64,000 bases of DNA from Deinococcus gobiensis I-0 (GTDB taxonomy: Bacteria; Deinococcota; Deinococci; Deinococcales; Deinococcaceae), in NCBI RefSeq assembly GCF_000252445.1, contig NC_017790.1, positions 1,718,501 to 1,782,500 on the forward strand, given 5' to 3'. Shown here in pieces: positions 15,448 through 23,812 of the stretch. Made by a program: the position numbers and the translations under genes. Numbering within the stretch: the first letter of the stretch is position 1; the number at the start of each line of letters is the position of its first letter. Below the pieces are notes generated by a model, which was not told the origin of the DNA, made no database searches, and worked only from the letters and a program-made list of their open reading frames with translations.

Positions 15448-16104
15448 CTACTGCCGGATGACCTGGGCGTCCTTGGGCAGGTTGCGCAGGGTCGCGGCGC
15501 TCAGGCCCGAATTGGTCTTGTAGGCGCTGATGGTCAGGTCGGCGACCGTCTTGCCGGCCGTGCTCACGAGCTGCACGCGGGTGGGGCGCCAGCCGGCCTC
15601 GGTGATCCACACGCGGGTGCGGTCGGTACTGCCGCTGCGGGGGGTGGCTTCGAGCTGGTAGACCCGGCTGCCGGCCGCGCCGCTCGTGCCCAGCAGCTTG
15701 ACGTCGTAGCCCTTGAGGAGCGAGGCCGTGTTGCTGAACTGCGTGAAGTCCAGCCCACCCAGGCCCGCGCCCTGCGAGGCTTTGCTCAGGGGGGTCACCG
15801 TGACCTGATTGGTCAGGAAAAGGTACTGGCGCACCTCGTTCTTGTCGGCCACGACGATGTTGTCGGCCAGCGCGTCGGGAGCGGCGAACTGGAGCCGGGC
15901 GAGGTTCTGGGCCGGGATGGCGCGTACGGTGAAATCCACCTTCTGGGCGGCCGATTCGAGGGCGGCGGTGCCGCTGATGCGGAAGGAAACGTCCTTGGCG
16001 GTCTTCTGGGCATTGTCCACGCGGGTCAGGATGTCCTGGGCGCTCTGGGCACCCGCGACGCCGGCCAGCGAGAGGATCAGGGTCAGGGGAAGCAGCGTCT
16101 TCAC
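15448..16104 (-). CDS. LolA-like outer-membrane-lipoprotein-sorting family protein
   Basis: The 218-residue protein has a signal peptide ([19 protein letters not shown]) and a beta-rich mature part similar to LolA-like proteins that carry or bind lipids in the periplasm: [23 protein letters not shown], then [19 protein letters not shown] 16104 is favoured because GATACT lies exactly 7 nt upstream on the minus strand; ATG 16131 would lengthen the region before the signal sequence. The lipid substrate is unknown. It is followed by a hairpin at 15315-15343 and may share a transcript with the gene at 16189. Confidence 0.7.
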   Translation of the reverse strand: MKTLLPLTLILSLAGVAGAQSAQDILTRVDNAQKTAKDVSFRISGTAALESAAQKVDFTVRAIPAQNLARLQFAAPDALADNIVVADKNEVRQYLFLTNQVTVTPLSKASQGAGLGGLDFTQFSNTASLLKGYDVKLLGTSGAAGSRVYQLEATPRSGSTDRTRVWITEAGWRPTRVQLVSTAGKTVADLTISAYKTNSGLSAATLRNLPKDAQVIRQ

Positions 16105-16188
16105 GCCGCGCAGTATCGCGCCGGCTCTCATGAGAAGGCGGCCGGGCGGCTGATGTCGGCTTGAGACAGGGCCGCCCGGCGTCCCGGC

Positions 16189-17166
16189 TCATTCGCCCTC
16201 GCTGCCGCCTCCCAGCGGCCACTGGTAGCCCACACGGACGCCGAAGCCGGCCACGCCGCCGGCGTCTTGCCCGCCGCGCAGGTCCAGGGTCGCGGTGCCG
16301 GGACCGAGGGGCAACGAGGCCTGCGCCCCCACCCGCAGCGGCGCGGCGCTGATCCGCCACGGTTCGTAGGCGGCGTAGGCCTGCACGCGGCTGCCTTCGC
16401 CCAGCAGGTCGGGAGCGGTGACGCTGGCGACCAGCCCCAGGCCCGCCCGCCCACCGCGCGCCGGACCGGCCTGGGCGTCCAGGGCGAGCACCGTGCCCGC
16501 CGGGGTCGCGTAGGCCACGCCCGCCGTGAGGCCCAGGACCTCGGTGCCCGCGCGCACGCCGCCGCGCAGGGTGAGGGTGCCGGTCGTCTCGGTCTCGGGA
16601 GGGGCGGCGGGGTCGTCGCCCTCGGCGGGGGGCAGGGTCCGGGTCAGGTCGCGGCGGTTTTCGACCCCGAGCGCGAGCTGCGGCTGCGCGCCGAGCTGCC
16701 CGTCGGCGGTCACGACCAGCGCGCGGTTCAGGCGGTAACGCGCGCCCAGGTCGGCACTCAGACCCCGGTCCCGCAGGTCGGTGGGGGCCAGCGTCCAGGC
16801 GGCCAGGGGGTCGAGGGTCGTGGCGGCGGCCGTCCAGCCGGCCAGCCCCAGGTTCAGGGCGACCGGCCCGGCGGTGCCCGTCGCCGTGGCCCCCAGGCGC
16901 ACGCCGCCGCTCCAGGCGAGCGCCGCGCGCAGTTCGGCCGACGCCGCGCCCAGGGGGGGCAGGGCGAGGCCACGCGCGTAGCTCAGGTCCGCGCCCCGGT
17001 TGGACAGTCCGGCCCCGACCGTGCCGCCCAGCAGGCGCAGGTCCGAGACACCCGCCCGCGCGCTCAGCGGGTACGCCACGCTGAAGTCGAGGCTGGCCGC
17101 GTGGGCGGCGGGCGCGCACGCGAGGACCAGGGGAGCGAGCAGGGCGGGCGGCAGGCGAGGTGACAT
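16189..17166 (-). CDS. Exported protein of unknown function, possible beta-barrel
   Basis: The 325-residue protein has a signal peptide ending near PAAHA and alternating short hydrophobic strands with Gly and polar turns across its length, ending VGYQWPLGGG. That pattern suggests an outer-membrane beta-barrel or beta-rich envelope protein; no named family was recognised. A Glu/Pro-rich loop near residues 185-200 (PAEGDDPAAPPETET) interrupts it. ATG 17166 has TACCCT exactly 7 nt upstream. The gene is divergent from the LEA-like lipoprotein, with only 32 nt between the start codons. A 9-bp GC-rich inverted repeat follows its stop. Confidence 0.65.
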   Translation of the reverse strand: MSPRLPPALLAPLVLACAPAAHAASLDFSVAYPLSARAGVSDLRLLGGTVGAGLSNRGADLSYARGLALPPLGAASAELRAALAWSGGVRLGATATGTAGPVALNLGLAGWTAAATTLDPLAAWTLAPTDLRDRGLSADLGARYRLNRALVVTADGQLGAQPQLALGVENRRDLTRTLPPAEGDDPAAPPETETTGTLTLRGGVRAGTEVLGLTAGVAYATPAGTVLALDAQAGPARGGRAGLGLVASVTAPDLLGEGSRVQAYAAYEPWRISAAPLRVGAQASLPLGPGTATLDLRGGQDAGGVAGFGVRVGYQWPLGGGSEGE

Positions 17167-17198
17167 GCGGCCCAGGGTAGCCGGTTATGCTGCACGCC
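17167..17198. promoter_or_regulatory. Back-to-back leaderless promoters in 32 bp
   Basis: On the minus strand TACCCT (17179-17174) lies 7 nt before ATG 17166. On the plus strand TATGCT (17186-17191) lies 7 nt before ATG 17199. The two -10 boxes are 6 bp apart, so each -35 region must lie inside the opposite gene's coding sequence. Confidence 0.6.
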
Positions 17199-17690
17199 AT
17201 GCGCCCCCTGCCCCTGCTGCTGGCCCCCGCCCTGCTTCTCGTCGGCTGCGCGCCGGGCCGGGGGCCGGTGCAGGTGCCCACCGTGCAGGTCGAGGGCATC
17301 CGCCTGAGCAGCCTGTCGCTGCCGAGCGGCGCGGCCCCGGCCTACGCGGGGGTCACGCTGACGCTGCGGGTAGGCAACCCCAACCCGGTGCCGGTGCGCC
17401 TGGCGAACATCGCCGGAACGCTGGTCGTGGACGGGCAGGGCGTAGGCGACGTGAACCTGCCCGACGTGAACCTGCCGGCCGGCGGCGAGGCGCGCCAGAG
17501 TGCCGAACTGCGCCTGCCGGTCACGCTGAACACCGCCGCCACCTTCCTGCGGGTGGCGCGCGGCCAGGAGGTGAGCTACCGCCTCGACGGGGCCTTCACC
17601 GCCGACCTGGGGGTGCTGGGTCGGCCCACCTTCGGGCCGTTCACCCTGAGCCAGGGGGTCTGGAAGCAGGCGGCCATCCTGCCCTTCTGA
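17199..17690 (+). CDS. LEA type 2 / WHy-domain lipoprotein
   Basis: The 163-residue protein has a lipoprotein signal with lipobox LLVGC (Cys at about residue 18). The mature part is a LEA-14-like WHy domain: [32 protein letters not shown], with the NPN motif of the family. Plant and bacterial members are linked to water-stress protection, and Deinococcus is known to encode LEA-14-like proteins tied to desiccation tolerance. ATG 17199 is preferred over ATG 17187, because TATGCT at 17186-17191 overlaps the latter and lies 7 nt from the former. Divergent from the putative barrel protein. Confidence 0.8.
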   Translation: MRPLPLLLAPALLLVGCAPGRGPVQVPTVQVEGIRLSSLSLPSGAAPAYAGVTLTLRVGNPNPVPVRLANIAGTLVVDGQGVGDVNLPDVNLPAGGEARQSAELRLPVTLNTAATFLRVARGQEVSYRLDGAFTADLGVLGRPTFGPFTLSQGVWKQAAILPF

Positions 17691-17719
17691 GGAGCGGGGC
17701 CGCGCGGTATCCTGCCCGA

Positions 17720-18304
17720 ATGGCCCGTACTGTCAACCCCATCCAGGACCGCGCGCGGCGCGCGGCACTGGAAAAGGCGGCGTACCTCGCGCTGTACGAG
17801 CGGGGCTTCGCCGGGGTGACGCTGGCCGACATCGCCGGGCACGCCGGGGTGAGCCGGGGCACGCTCGTGTACCACTTCGGCAGCCGCGCGGGGCTGCTGG
17901 GGGCGGTCATGCGCCGCTTTACCCGCACCATCGCGGTCGCCACCCGGCGGGCGCTGCGGCAGGCGCATACCCCCGACGCCAAGCTGCGCGCCTACGTGGA
18001 CAATCAGTTTTTCAGCGTCGAGAGCACGCGCAGGTTCACCACCGTCTCGCTCGACTTCCTGGCGGCGGCCACCCGCGACCCGGGGCTCATGGCGGTGCAG
18101 CGCGACTTTCTGGCGGGGACCCTGCGCCTGGACCTCGAACTCGCGCGGCTGCCGGGCGAGACCGGCGCCGAACGCCGCGCCGTGCAGCTCCGGGCCCTGG
18201 TCGAAGGTCTGAGCGTGCGCTTCCTGGCCGACCCCGACCCCGACCTCGCCGCCTACCGCGAGGACTGCCTGGCCGGCCTCCGGGCGATCCTGGGGCAGGC
18301 GTGA
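17720..18304 (+). CDS. TetR/AcrR-family transcriptional regulator
   Basis: The 194-residue protein has an N-terminal TetR helix-turn-helix (residues about 10-60): KAAYLALYERGFAGVTLADI followed by AGVSRGTLVYHFGSRAGLLGAV. The C-terminal ligand domain (residues 65-190) shows no residue pattern that would name an inducer. TATCCT (17708-17713) lies 6 nt before the ATG, so it is probably leaderless and independently transcribed despite being only 29 nt after the LEA-like gene. Targets are unknown; no clear TetR-type palindrome was seen in its short upstream gap. Confidence 0.88.
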   Translation: MARTVNPIQDRARRAALEKAAYLALYERGFAGVTLADIAGHAGVSRGTLVYHFGSRAGLLGAVMRRFTRTIAVATRRALRQAHTPDAKLRAYVDNQFFSVESTRRFTTVSLDFLAAATRDPGLMAVQRDFLAGTLRLDLELARLPGETGAERRAVQLRALVEGLSVRFLADPDPDLAAYREDCLAGLRAILGQA

Positions 18305-18355
18305 GAAGGGAGCTTGTGGCGTGTGGTTTGTAAAAGAAGCCAAAGCAGTCTGAGG

Positions 18356-18567
18356 GCAGCCGCGTAACCCTACCGCCCAAGTCCCCCCGAAGGCCGTCGT
18401 GCGCGCAGCGCGCGGGCCATTCCAGATGGGCTGAGGCTGGCCCCCAGGCTATCCGTCACGTCGCAGGGCTGTGCAAAGCCGCCGACTTCCGGGACAACTC
18501 TTGCCGAGCGCAGCGAAAAGCTCCCCCCGCCCGGCGGGAGGGGGGCTGGGGGGAGGGAAAGTAGAAC
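18356..18567 (-). repeat. Dispersed intergenic repeat, copy B (minus orientation)
   Basis: Read on the minus strand this matches copy A almost throughout: GTTCTACTTTCCCTCCCC, the CCCCCCTCCC hairpin, AGCTTTTCGCTGCGCTCGG, CTGCGACGTGACGG, then TCTGGAATGGCCCGCGCG and GACGGCCTTCG. It fills most of the gap between the TetR and cobalamin-binding genes. With copy A it forms a 4.6-kb inverted pair around argC to tetR. Confidence 0.8.
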
Positions 18568-18589
18568 CCGAACGCCTGCCAGACCAATC

Positions 18590-19324
18590 TCACAGACCAG
18601 CCAGAGCCGAAGCCACCGCCCGCGCCCCCTCCAGCAGCCGTGGCCCCGGCCGCCCCAGCCCGCTCTCGGGGACACACACGACCGGCACCCCCAATCCCCG
18701 CGCCTCGATCACCTCGGGGCGCAGCTTCTTCGCGCCGCACCACGAACACACGATCAGGTCGGGCCGCGCGGCGCGCACCTCGTCCAGCATGAGGGGCGCA
18801 CTGCGGCCGGGGCGCTCCGCCAGGGCATTTTCCGCGCCGAGGGCACTGAGCAGTTCCGTGACCCACGACTCCCGCGTCGCCGCGATGATGGGCCGGGGCC
18901 ACCACTCGACGAGTACGCGCGGCGGCCGGGCAAAGTCGGCGCGTAGGGCGGCGAGTTCGGCGCGCAGATCGGCGACCAGCGCCTGCGCCCGCGCCGGCTG
19001 CCCGGCGGCGTCTCCGATGGCCCGGATGTCGGCCCAGGTGTCTTCCAGCGTGACCGGGTCGAGGACCAGGGTGGGCAGCCCCGCCGCCCGGACCTCGGCC
19101 ACCACGCGCTCCATGCCCGGCACGCTGAGGCTGGCGAGGACGAGGTCGGGACGCGCGGCCACGAGCGTGGGCACGTCGATGTTCAGGTCGGGGCCGAGCC
19201 GGCGCGCGCCCTCCAGCCCCGGCGCGTCGCTGTGCGAGTCGGCGGCGACGACCTGGGCCGCCAGCCCGAGCGCCGCCAGGATGTCGGAATTGCTGGACGC
19301 CAGCGAGGCCAGACGCAGGGACAT
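18590..19324 (-). CDS. Cobalamin-binding-like protein (BtuF/helical-backbone receptor fold), no signal peptide
   Basis: The 244-residue protein resembles periplasmic B12/siderophore receptors with two alpha/beta lobes joined by a helix: LASSNSDILAALGLAAQVVAADSHSD, PTLVAARPDLVLAS, and EVRAARPDLIVCSWCGAKKLRP. It lacks an export signal, as in a subgroup of stand-alone cobalamin-binding proteins whose job is unclear. No permease or ATPase of an importer is nearby. TAGACT lies 6 nt before ATG 19324, indicating a leaderless message. Divergent from the amidase. The name rests on fold resemblance, not on ligand residues. Confidence 0.75.
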   Translation of the reverse strand: MSLRLASLASSNSDILAALGLAAQVVAADSHSDAPGLEGARRLGPDLNIDVPTLVAARPDLVLASLSVPGMERVVAEVRAAGLPTLVLDPVTLEDTWADIRAIGDAAGQPARAQALVADLRAELAALRADFARPPRVLVEWWPRPIIAATRESWVTELLSALGAENALAERPGRSAPLMLDEVRAARPDLIVCSWCGAKKLRPEVIEARGLGVPVVCVPESGLGRPGPRLLEGARAVASALAGL

Positions 19325-19370
19325 GGCCGCAGTCTAGGCGGCCCGGCGGCCCATGCGGCACAGTAGGGGC

Positions 19371-20543
19371 ATGACCGACCTCCGATCAGACGATCCGCAG
19401 CGGGCCTGGGCCTATGTGCCTACCGAGCCGCTGCGGGGCACGCCGGGCGGGCCGCTGGACGGCCTGACCTTCAGCGTGAAGGACCTGTACGGCGTGCCCG
19501 GCTGGCCGCTGCGCGCGAGCACCCGCGCCCCGGTGCCGCCGGTGGGCGAGAGCGTGCTCGTGCGCCGGCTGCTGGAGCTGGGCGCCACGGCCCTGGGCAA
19601 GACCCACCTGCACGAGATCGCGCTGGGCATCACCGGCGGGGGGCGGGTACGGCGGCACCGAGCACCCGGTCCTGGCGGGCCACGTGCCGGGCGGCAGCAG
19701 CAGCGGCGCGGCCGTCAGCGTGGCGCTGGGGCAGGCCGACTTCGCGCTGGGCACCGACACCGGGGGCAGCGTCCGCGTGCCGGCGGCGTGGTGCGGTGTG
19801 GTGGGCTACAAGCCGACCAAGGACCACCCCGCCTGGAGCACCGAGGGCGTGCTCCCCCTCTCGGTGACCTGCGACCACGCCGGGCCGCTGGCGCGCGACG
19901 TGGCGACCGTGGCGCGCGTGCACGCGGCCCTGAGCGGCGAGACGGTCACCCCCCAGGACTGGGCGGGCGTGCGCGTCGGCGTGTGGCAGCCGGAGGGCTG
20001 GACCGACGCGGCGGTGCGCGAGGCCGTGGAGGCCTTCGGGGCCGGGCTGGCGGCGCGCGGCGCCCACCTCTCCCCCGTCGCGCTGCCCGAGATGCTCGAC
20101 GCCTACTCGCCCATCGTGCTCAGCGAGGCCGCGCAGGTCCACGCCCAGGCCTTGCAGGAGAAGGACCCCGGCTTCCTGCCCTTCACGCTCATGTCGCTGC
20201 GGCAGGGAGCGGCGCTGGAGGCGGCGGAGGTCGCGGCGGCCTTCGCCCGGCGCGCCGCCTACCGCGCGGAGCTGGACGCCCTGCTGGAGCGGTTCGACGT
20301 GCTGCTGGCCCTGCCGTCCCCACGCCGCCCCCGCTGGCCGGGCAGGACGAGGTGGAGGTGGGAAGCGGGACCATGCCGCTGCGCCGCGCCGTGCTGCGCC
20401 TGACCACGCCCTTCAGCCTGCTGGGCGCGCCGACCCTGGCCCTGCCCACCGCCGCGCCCTGGATCGGCGCGCAGCTCGTGGGCCGCCACGGCGACGACGC
20501 CCGGCTGCTGGGCCTCGCCCTGACCCTGGAGGATTCCCGATGA
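19371..20543 (+). pseudogene. Amidase (amidase-signature family) interrupted by two compensating frameshifts
   Basis: All three catalytic residues are present: Lys in SVKDLYG (first frame), cis-Ser in GGSSSG and nucleophile Ser in [12 protein letters not shown] (second frame). The frame changes by +1 near 19634-19645 in a GGGGGG run and returns near 20316-20326 at TCCCCACG, after which LLGAPTLALPTA continues to the stop. The shifts cancel, so overall length (about 390 residues) suits the family. Either both are sequencing indels and the gene is intact, or the gene is broken. The enzyme would hydrolyse an amide of unknown identity. Its stop overlaps the next ATG. Confidence 0.75.
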
Positions 20544-21376
20544 AACGACTGTTCTTCTCCCTGACCCTGCTGGCCGCCCTGGGCGCGGCGCACGCCCAGA
20601 ACGACGCCCACCCCTTCGGCCTGCCGCGCACCCTGACCTGGGGGGCCTACACCGTGCAGGTCACGCCGCTCATGTCCCTGTCGGACGACACCGGCTCGTC
20701 CGTGGTCGTCAAGCAGGCGGGCCGCACCGTCCTGACCGTCAAGGACTGGAACGTGGAGGCCGAGCTGCAACCGGTCCGGCCCGGCGGCGCACCCGAGCTC
20801 GTCCTGAGCGCCTACAGCGGCGGCGCGCACTGCTGCACGACCATGTACGTGTTCACGCAGGACACGGGCCGCCTGGAAAATCTGGCGATCTTCGACGCGG
20901 GCGACGATCCCGGCGACTGGCGCGACCTGAACGGCGACGGCGTGAAGGAATTCGTGTGGGGCAGCAACACGCTGACCTACTACGACTGGTCCTTCGCCGA
21001 CAGCCCTTTCCTGAGCACGGTGCTCGGCTGGGACGGCGTGCGGCTGGCCGACCGCACCCGCCTGTACGCCTACGTGCCCGCGCAGGCGGCGGCGCGCGAA
21101 CTCAGGGCCATGACCGACGGCCTGAAGGCCGGGCAGGGCGTGGGCGACCTCAAGCCGCGTCTGGGGGGCTACTTCGCCAACATGGTGCTGGCCGGGCGCG
21201 GGGCCGAGGCCGAGAAGGTCCTGGCGACCCAGATCTTCCCGAAGCTGCCCGCCCTGAAGACGTGGTACGTCGCCCACCGCACCGCCCTGGTCAACTCGAC
21301 CTACGGCCAGCCCGAGGGGCGGCTTCAGGTGGCGGACAGCAAGGCCTACCCGCTGCCCAGGGAGGAACAGCCCTGA
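20540..21376 (+). CDS. Secreted protein with a calcium-type DxNxDG loop, function unknown
   Basis: The 278-residue protein has a signal peptide (KRLFFSLTLLAALGAAHA). The mature part contains AYSGGAHCCTTMYVF with paired cysteines and DWRDLNGDGVKEFVW, an EF-hand/FG-GAP-like calcium loop. The last third is helical, with GLKAGQGVGDLKPRLGGYFANMV. No family was named with confidence. The ATG overlaps the amidase stop (ATGA), so the two are translationally coupled, and the following lipoprotein gene overlaps its stop, giving a three-gene operon of exported proteins behind the amidase. Confidence 0.75.
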   Translation: MKRLFFSLTLLAALGAAHAQNDAHPFGLPRTLTWGAYTVQVTPLMSLSDDTGSSVVVKQAGRTVLTVKDWNVEAELQPVRPGGAPELVLSAYSGGAHCCTTMYVFTQDTGRLENLAIFDAGDDPGDWRDLNGDGVKEFVWGSNTLTYYDWSFADSPFLSTVLGWDGVRLADRTRLYAYVPAQAAARELRAMTDGLKAGQGVGDLKPRLGGYFANMVLAGRGAEAEKVLATQIFPKLPALKTWYVAHRTALVNSTYGQPEGRLQVADSKAYPLPREEQP

Positions 21377-21819
21377 GGCGCGCCGTTCTGGGCCCGGTCC
21401 TGGGCCTGCTGCTGGGGCTGGCCGCCTGCGCGCCCTCTACGCAGCCACAGCCGCAGCCCGTGCAGGTGTGGGAAGGCTCGGCGCGGGTGCTGCTGCGCGA
21501 GCAGAACTACCGCCTGACCTTCACGGTGGAACCGGTGGGCCACCGCCTGAGCGGCACGCTGGACAACCGCAGCAGCGGCGACCGCTTTAGCGTGACGGGC
21601 ACGCTGCTGCCGGTCGAGGTCGGGGCCGAGCTGACCGCCCAGATTTCGGCCGGCGAGAGCCCGAAACTGAGCGCCAGCATCCTGGGCCTCGGGGTCAGCG
21701 GCCTGAGCCTCAAGGCGGACGCCCTGCTGAGCGGGCGCGTCACCGGCCGCCGCTTTACCGGGACCCTGCGGGTCGGCGGCCTGAGCAGCCCCATCACGCT
21801 GCGCCAAACCGCGCCCTGA
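21373..21819 (+). CDS. Small lipoprotein of unknown function with probable CTG start
   Basis: The 148-residue product has a lipoprotein signal, LRRAVLGPVLGLLLGLAAC, with the lipobox Cys about residue 19, followed by a Pro/Gln linker and a beta-rich domain with repeated GTL/SGR patterns. No ATG, GTG or TTG lies at a suitable place in frame. CTG 21373 has GGAGG about 8 nt upstream and overlaps the previous TGA, so a CTG start is the best reading. It is likely anchored to a membrane facing the periplasm. No homologous family was recognised. Confidence 0.6.
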   Translation: MRRAVLGPVLGLLLGLAACAPSTQPQPQPVQVWEGSARVLLREQNYRLTFTVEPVGHRLSGTLDNRSSGDRFSVTGTLLPVEVGAELTAQISAGESPKLSASILGLGVSGLSLKADALLSGRVTGRRFTGTLRVGGLSSPITLRQTAP

Positions 21820-21861
21820 AGCGCCGCCGGAGCGCGCCCCCACCTCCCCGCCATTTCGCGT

Positions 21862-21899
21862 ATCCCCCACAGGGCGCCTTTGCCTATGCTGTGGGGGAT
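21862..21899 (+). promoter_or_regulatory. 11-bp inverted repeat overlapping a TATGCT box ahead of the ABC operon
   Basis: ATCCCCCACAG (21862-21872) pairs perfectly with CTGTGGGGGAT (21889-21899) across 16 nt. TATGCT (21885-21890) overlaps the right arm and could be the -10 of the exporter operon, whose ATG is at 21973. It could be an operator, or a terminator for the upstream lipoprotein gene; there is no T-tract. Confidence 0.45.
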
Positions 21900-21972
21900 T
21901 TCGTCTGGCCGCCCCCCTGAATGCCCGCGTCCCCCGATCCGGCGCGCGCCCCCACCCTGCCTGGAGCCCCCT

Positions 21973-23007
21973 ATGACCATCCCCACCCCGGACGCGGCCG
22001 TCCACGTCCGTGACCTGAAAAAGAGCTATACCGTCCACGAGAAGGACCCCGGCTTCGTGGGCAGCCTGAAGTCCTTCGTGCGCCGCCGCACCCGCGAGGT
22101 CGAGGCGGTGCGCGGCGTGTCCTTCGACCTCGCGCCCGGCGAGGTGGTGGGCTTTCTGGGGCCCAACGGCGCGGGCAAGACGACCACCCTCAAGATGCTC
22201 TCGGGGCTGCTGCACCCCACGTCCGGCACGGCGCGGGTGGCGGGCTTCGAGCCCCGGCGGCGCGAGACCGCGTTCCTGCGCCAGATCACGCTGGTCATGG
22301 GCCAGAAGCAGCAGCTCATGTGGGACCTGCCCGCCCAGGATTCCTTCCTGGTCAACCAGGCCATCTACGAGATTCCGGAGCGGGAATTCCGCGCCACCAT
22401 GAGCGAATTCACCGAGGTGCTGGGGTTGTCGGGCATCCTGAACAAGCAGGTGCGCAAGCTCTCGCTGGGCGAGCGCATGAAGTGCGAACTCGCCGCCGCG
22501 CTGCTTCACCGCCCGCGCGTGCTGTTTCTGGACGAACCGACCATCGGCCTGGACGTGAACATGCAGGAGGCCGTGCGCGAGTTCGTGCGCGACTACAACG
22601 AGCGTTACGGCGCCACCGTCATCCTGACGAGCCACTACATGGCCGACGTGACGGCGCTGGCCCGCCGGGTGCTGGTCATCGACGCGGGCGAACTGGTCTT
22701 CGACGGCGACCTCGCGGGGCTGGTCGAGCGCGGCTCGGGCGGCAAGACCATCCGGCTGCAACTGCGCCGCCCGGCCGGGGCCGAGGAACTCGCGCGCTAC
22801 GGCACGGTCGTCGAGGCGGGGGGCCTGAGCGCCGAGCTGACCGTGCCGCGCGCCGAGGTGAGTGCGCGCGCCGCCCGGCTGCTGACCGAACTGGACGTGG
22901 CCGACCTGACCGTCGAGGACCCGCCCATCGAGGCCGTGATGGCCGAGCTGTTCGGGCACCGGGAGGCGGCGGGCGCGCGCGGCGGGGAGGTGGTCCGGGG
23001 TGGCTAG
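21973..23007 (+). CDS. ABC exporter ATP-binding protein
   Basis: The 344-residue ATPase has Walker A GPNGAGKTTT, the signature LSLGERMK, and Walker B VLFLDEPTIGLD, with the H-loop in TSHYMAD. It carries the N-terminal segment before the Walker A (VHEKDPGFVGSLKSFVRRR) common to NatA-like exporters and a C-terminal regulatory extension of about 90 residues. Two membrane proteins follow with overlapping starts, making a complete exporter. The substrate is unknown; sodium, drugs or lipids are all possible for this class. ATG 21973 is preferred, with TGGAG upstream; the preceding Pro-rich open frame does not look coding. Confidence 0.88.
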   Translation: MTIPTPDAAVHVRDLKKSYTVHEKDPGFVGSLKSFVRRRTREVEAVRGVSFDLAPGEVVGFLGPNGAGKTTTLKMLSGLLHPTSGTARVAGFEPRRRETAFLRQITLVMGQKQQLMWDLPAQDSFLVNQAIYEIPEREFRATMSEFTEVLGLSGILNKQVRKLSLGERMKCELAAALLHRPRVLFLDEPTIGLDVNMQEAVREFVRDYNERYGATVILTSHYMADVTALARRVLVIDAGELVFDGDLAGLVERGSGGKTIRLQLRRPAGAEELARYGTVVEAGGLSAELTVPRAEVSARAARLLTELDVADLTVEDPPIEAVMAELFGHREAAGARGGEVVRGG

Positions 23008-23812
23008 CGTGCGCGCCGCCCTGAACAAGGCCCGCGTGCTGTTCGTCACCCAGTTCGCGGACATGGCGGCCTACCGCGCCGAGGTCATCATCTGGATGCT
23101 GTCGGGCACCTTGAGCATCGTCATGATGCTCGTGTGGATGTCGCAGGCGGCCTCCGCGCCGGGCGGGCAGATCCAGGGCTACGCGCCCGCCGAGTTCGCC
23201 TCCTACTTCATCGCGACGTGGCTGGTCAGCCAGCTCATGGTCGTGTGGGTGGCCTGGGAACTCGACGTGGACATCCGCACCGGCACGCTGTCGCCCAAAC
23301 TGCTGCGGCCCCTGGACCCCATATGGGTGCAGTTCATGGGGCACGTCTCCGAGCGCCTCATCCGCATCGTGCCCATGCTGGTCATCGTCGCCCTGATGGC
23401 CTGGGCCTCGGGGGCGCGGTTCTCGGCCGACCCGCTGACCTGGCTCGCCGGTCTGGGGCTGGCCGCGCTGGGCTTCTGCTGCCGGTTCCTGTGGGAGTAC
23501 ACCATCGGCCTGCTCGCCTTCTGGACCGAGAGCAGCACGTCCTTCCAGGAACTCATGTGGCTGTTCTACGCCGCGCTGGGCGGCATGTTCGCGCCGCTGG
23601 CCTTCTATCCGGGGTGGGTGCAGGCCGTGGCGGTCTGGACGCCCTTTCCGTACATGCTGGGCCTGCCCGCGCAGCTTCTGGCCGGCAAGGCCACGCTGGC
23701 GCAGGCGGGGCAGGGCGCGCTCGTGCTGCTGGTCTGGCTGGCCGTGCTGTGGGCCGTGCGCCTGACGGTGTGGCGCGTGGGCCTGCGCCGCTACGGGGCG
23801 GTGGGGGCGTGA
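23000..23812 (+). CDS. ABC-2 family exporter permease, first of two
   Basis: The 270-residue integral membrane protein has about six hydrophobic segments, including IIWMLSGTLSIVMMLVWMS, FIATWLVSQLMVVWVAW and a C-terminal LVLLVWLAVLWAV. It carries the cytoplasmic motif TGTLSPKLLRPLDPIW, typical of the DUF990/ABC2_membrane_6 group. GTG 23000 overlaps the ATPase gene by 8 nt. It pairs with the next permease, with which it shares the TGT-LLKP/LLRP motif, to form a heterodimeric channel. Confidence 0.85.
   Translation: MASVRAALNKARVLFVTQFADMAAYRAEVIIWMLSGTLSIVMMLVWMSQAASAPGGQIQGYAPAEFASYFIATWLVSQLMVVWVAWELDVDIRTGTLSPKLLRPLDPIWVQFMGHVSERLIRIVPMLVIVALMAWASGARFSADPLTWLAGLGLAALGFCCRFLWEYTIGLLAFWTESSTSFQELMWLFYAALGGMFAPLAFYPGWVQAVAVWTPFPYMLGLPAQLLAGKATLAQAGQGALVLLVWLAVLWAVRLTVWRVGLRRYGAVGA

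Noticed and set aside
21898..21972. ATT start 7 nt after TATGCT, extending the ABC ATPase
   Set aside because: The extra 25 residues are Pro/Arg low complexity with no homology pattern, and ATG 21973 has its own ribosome site.
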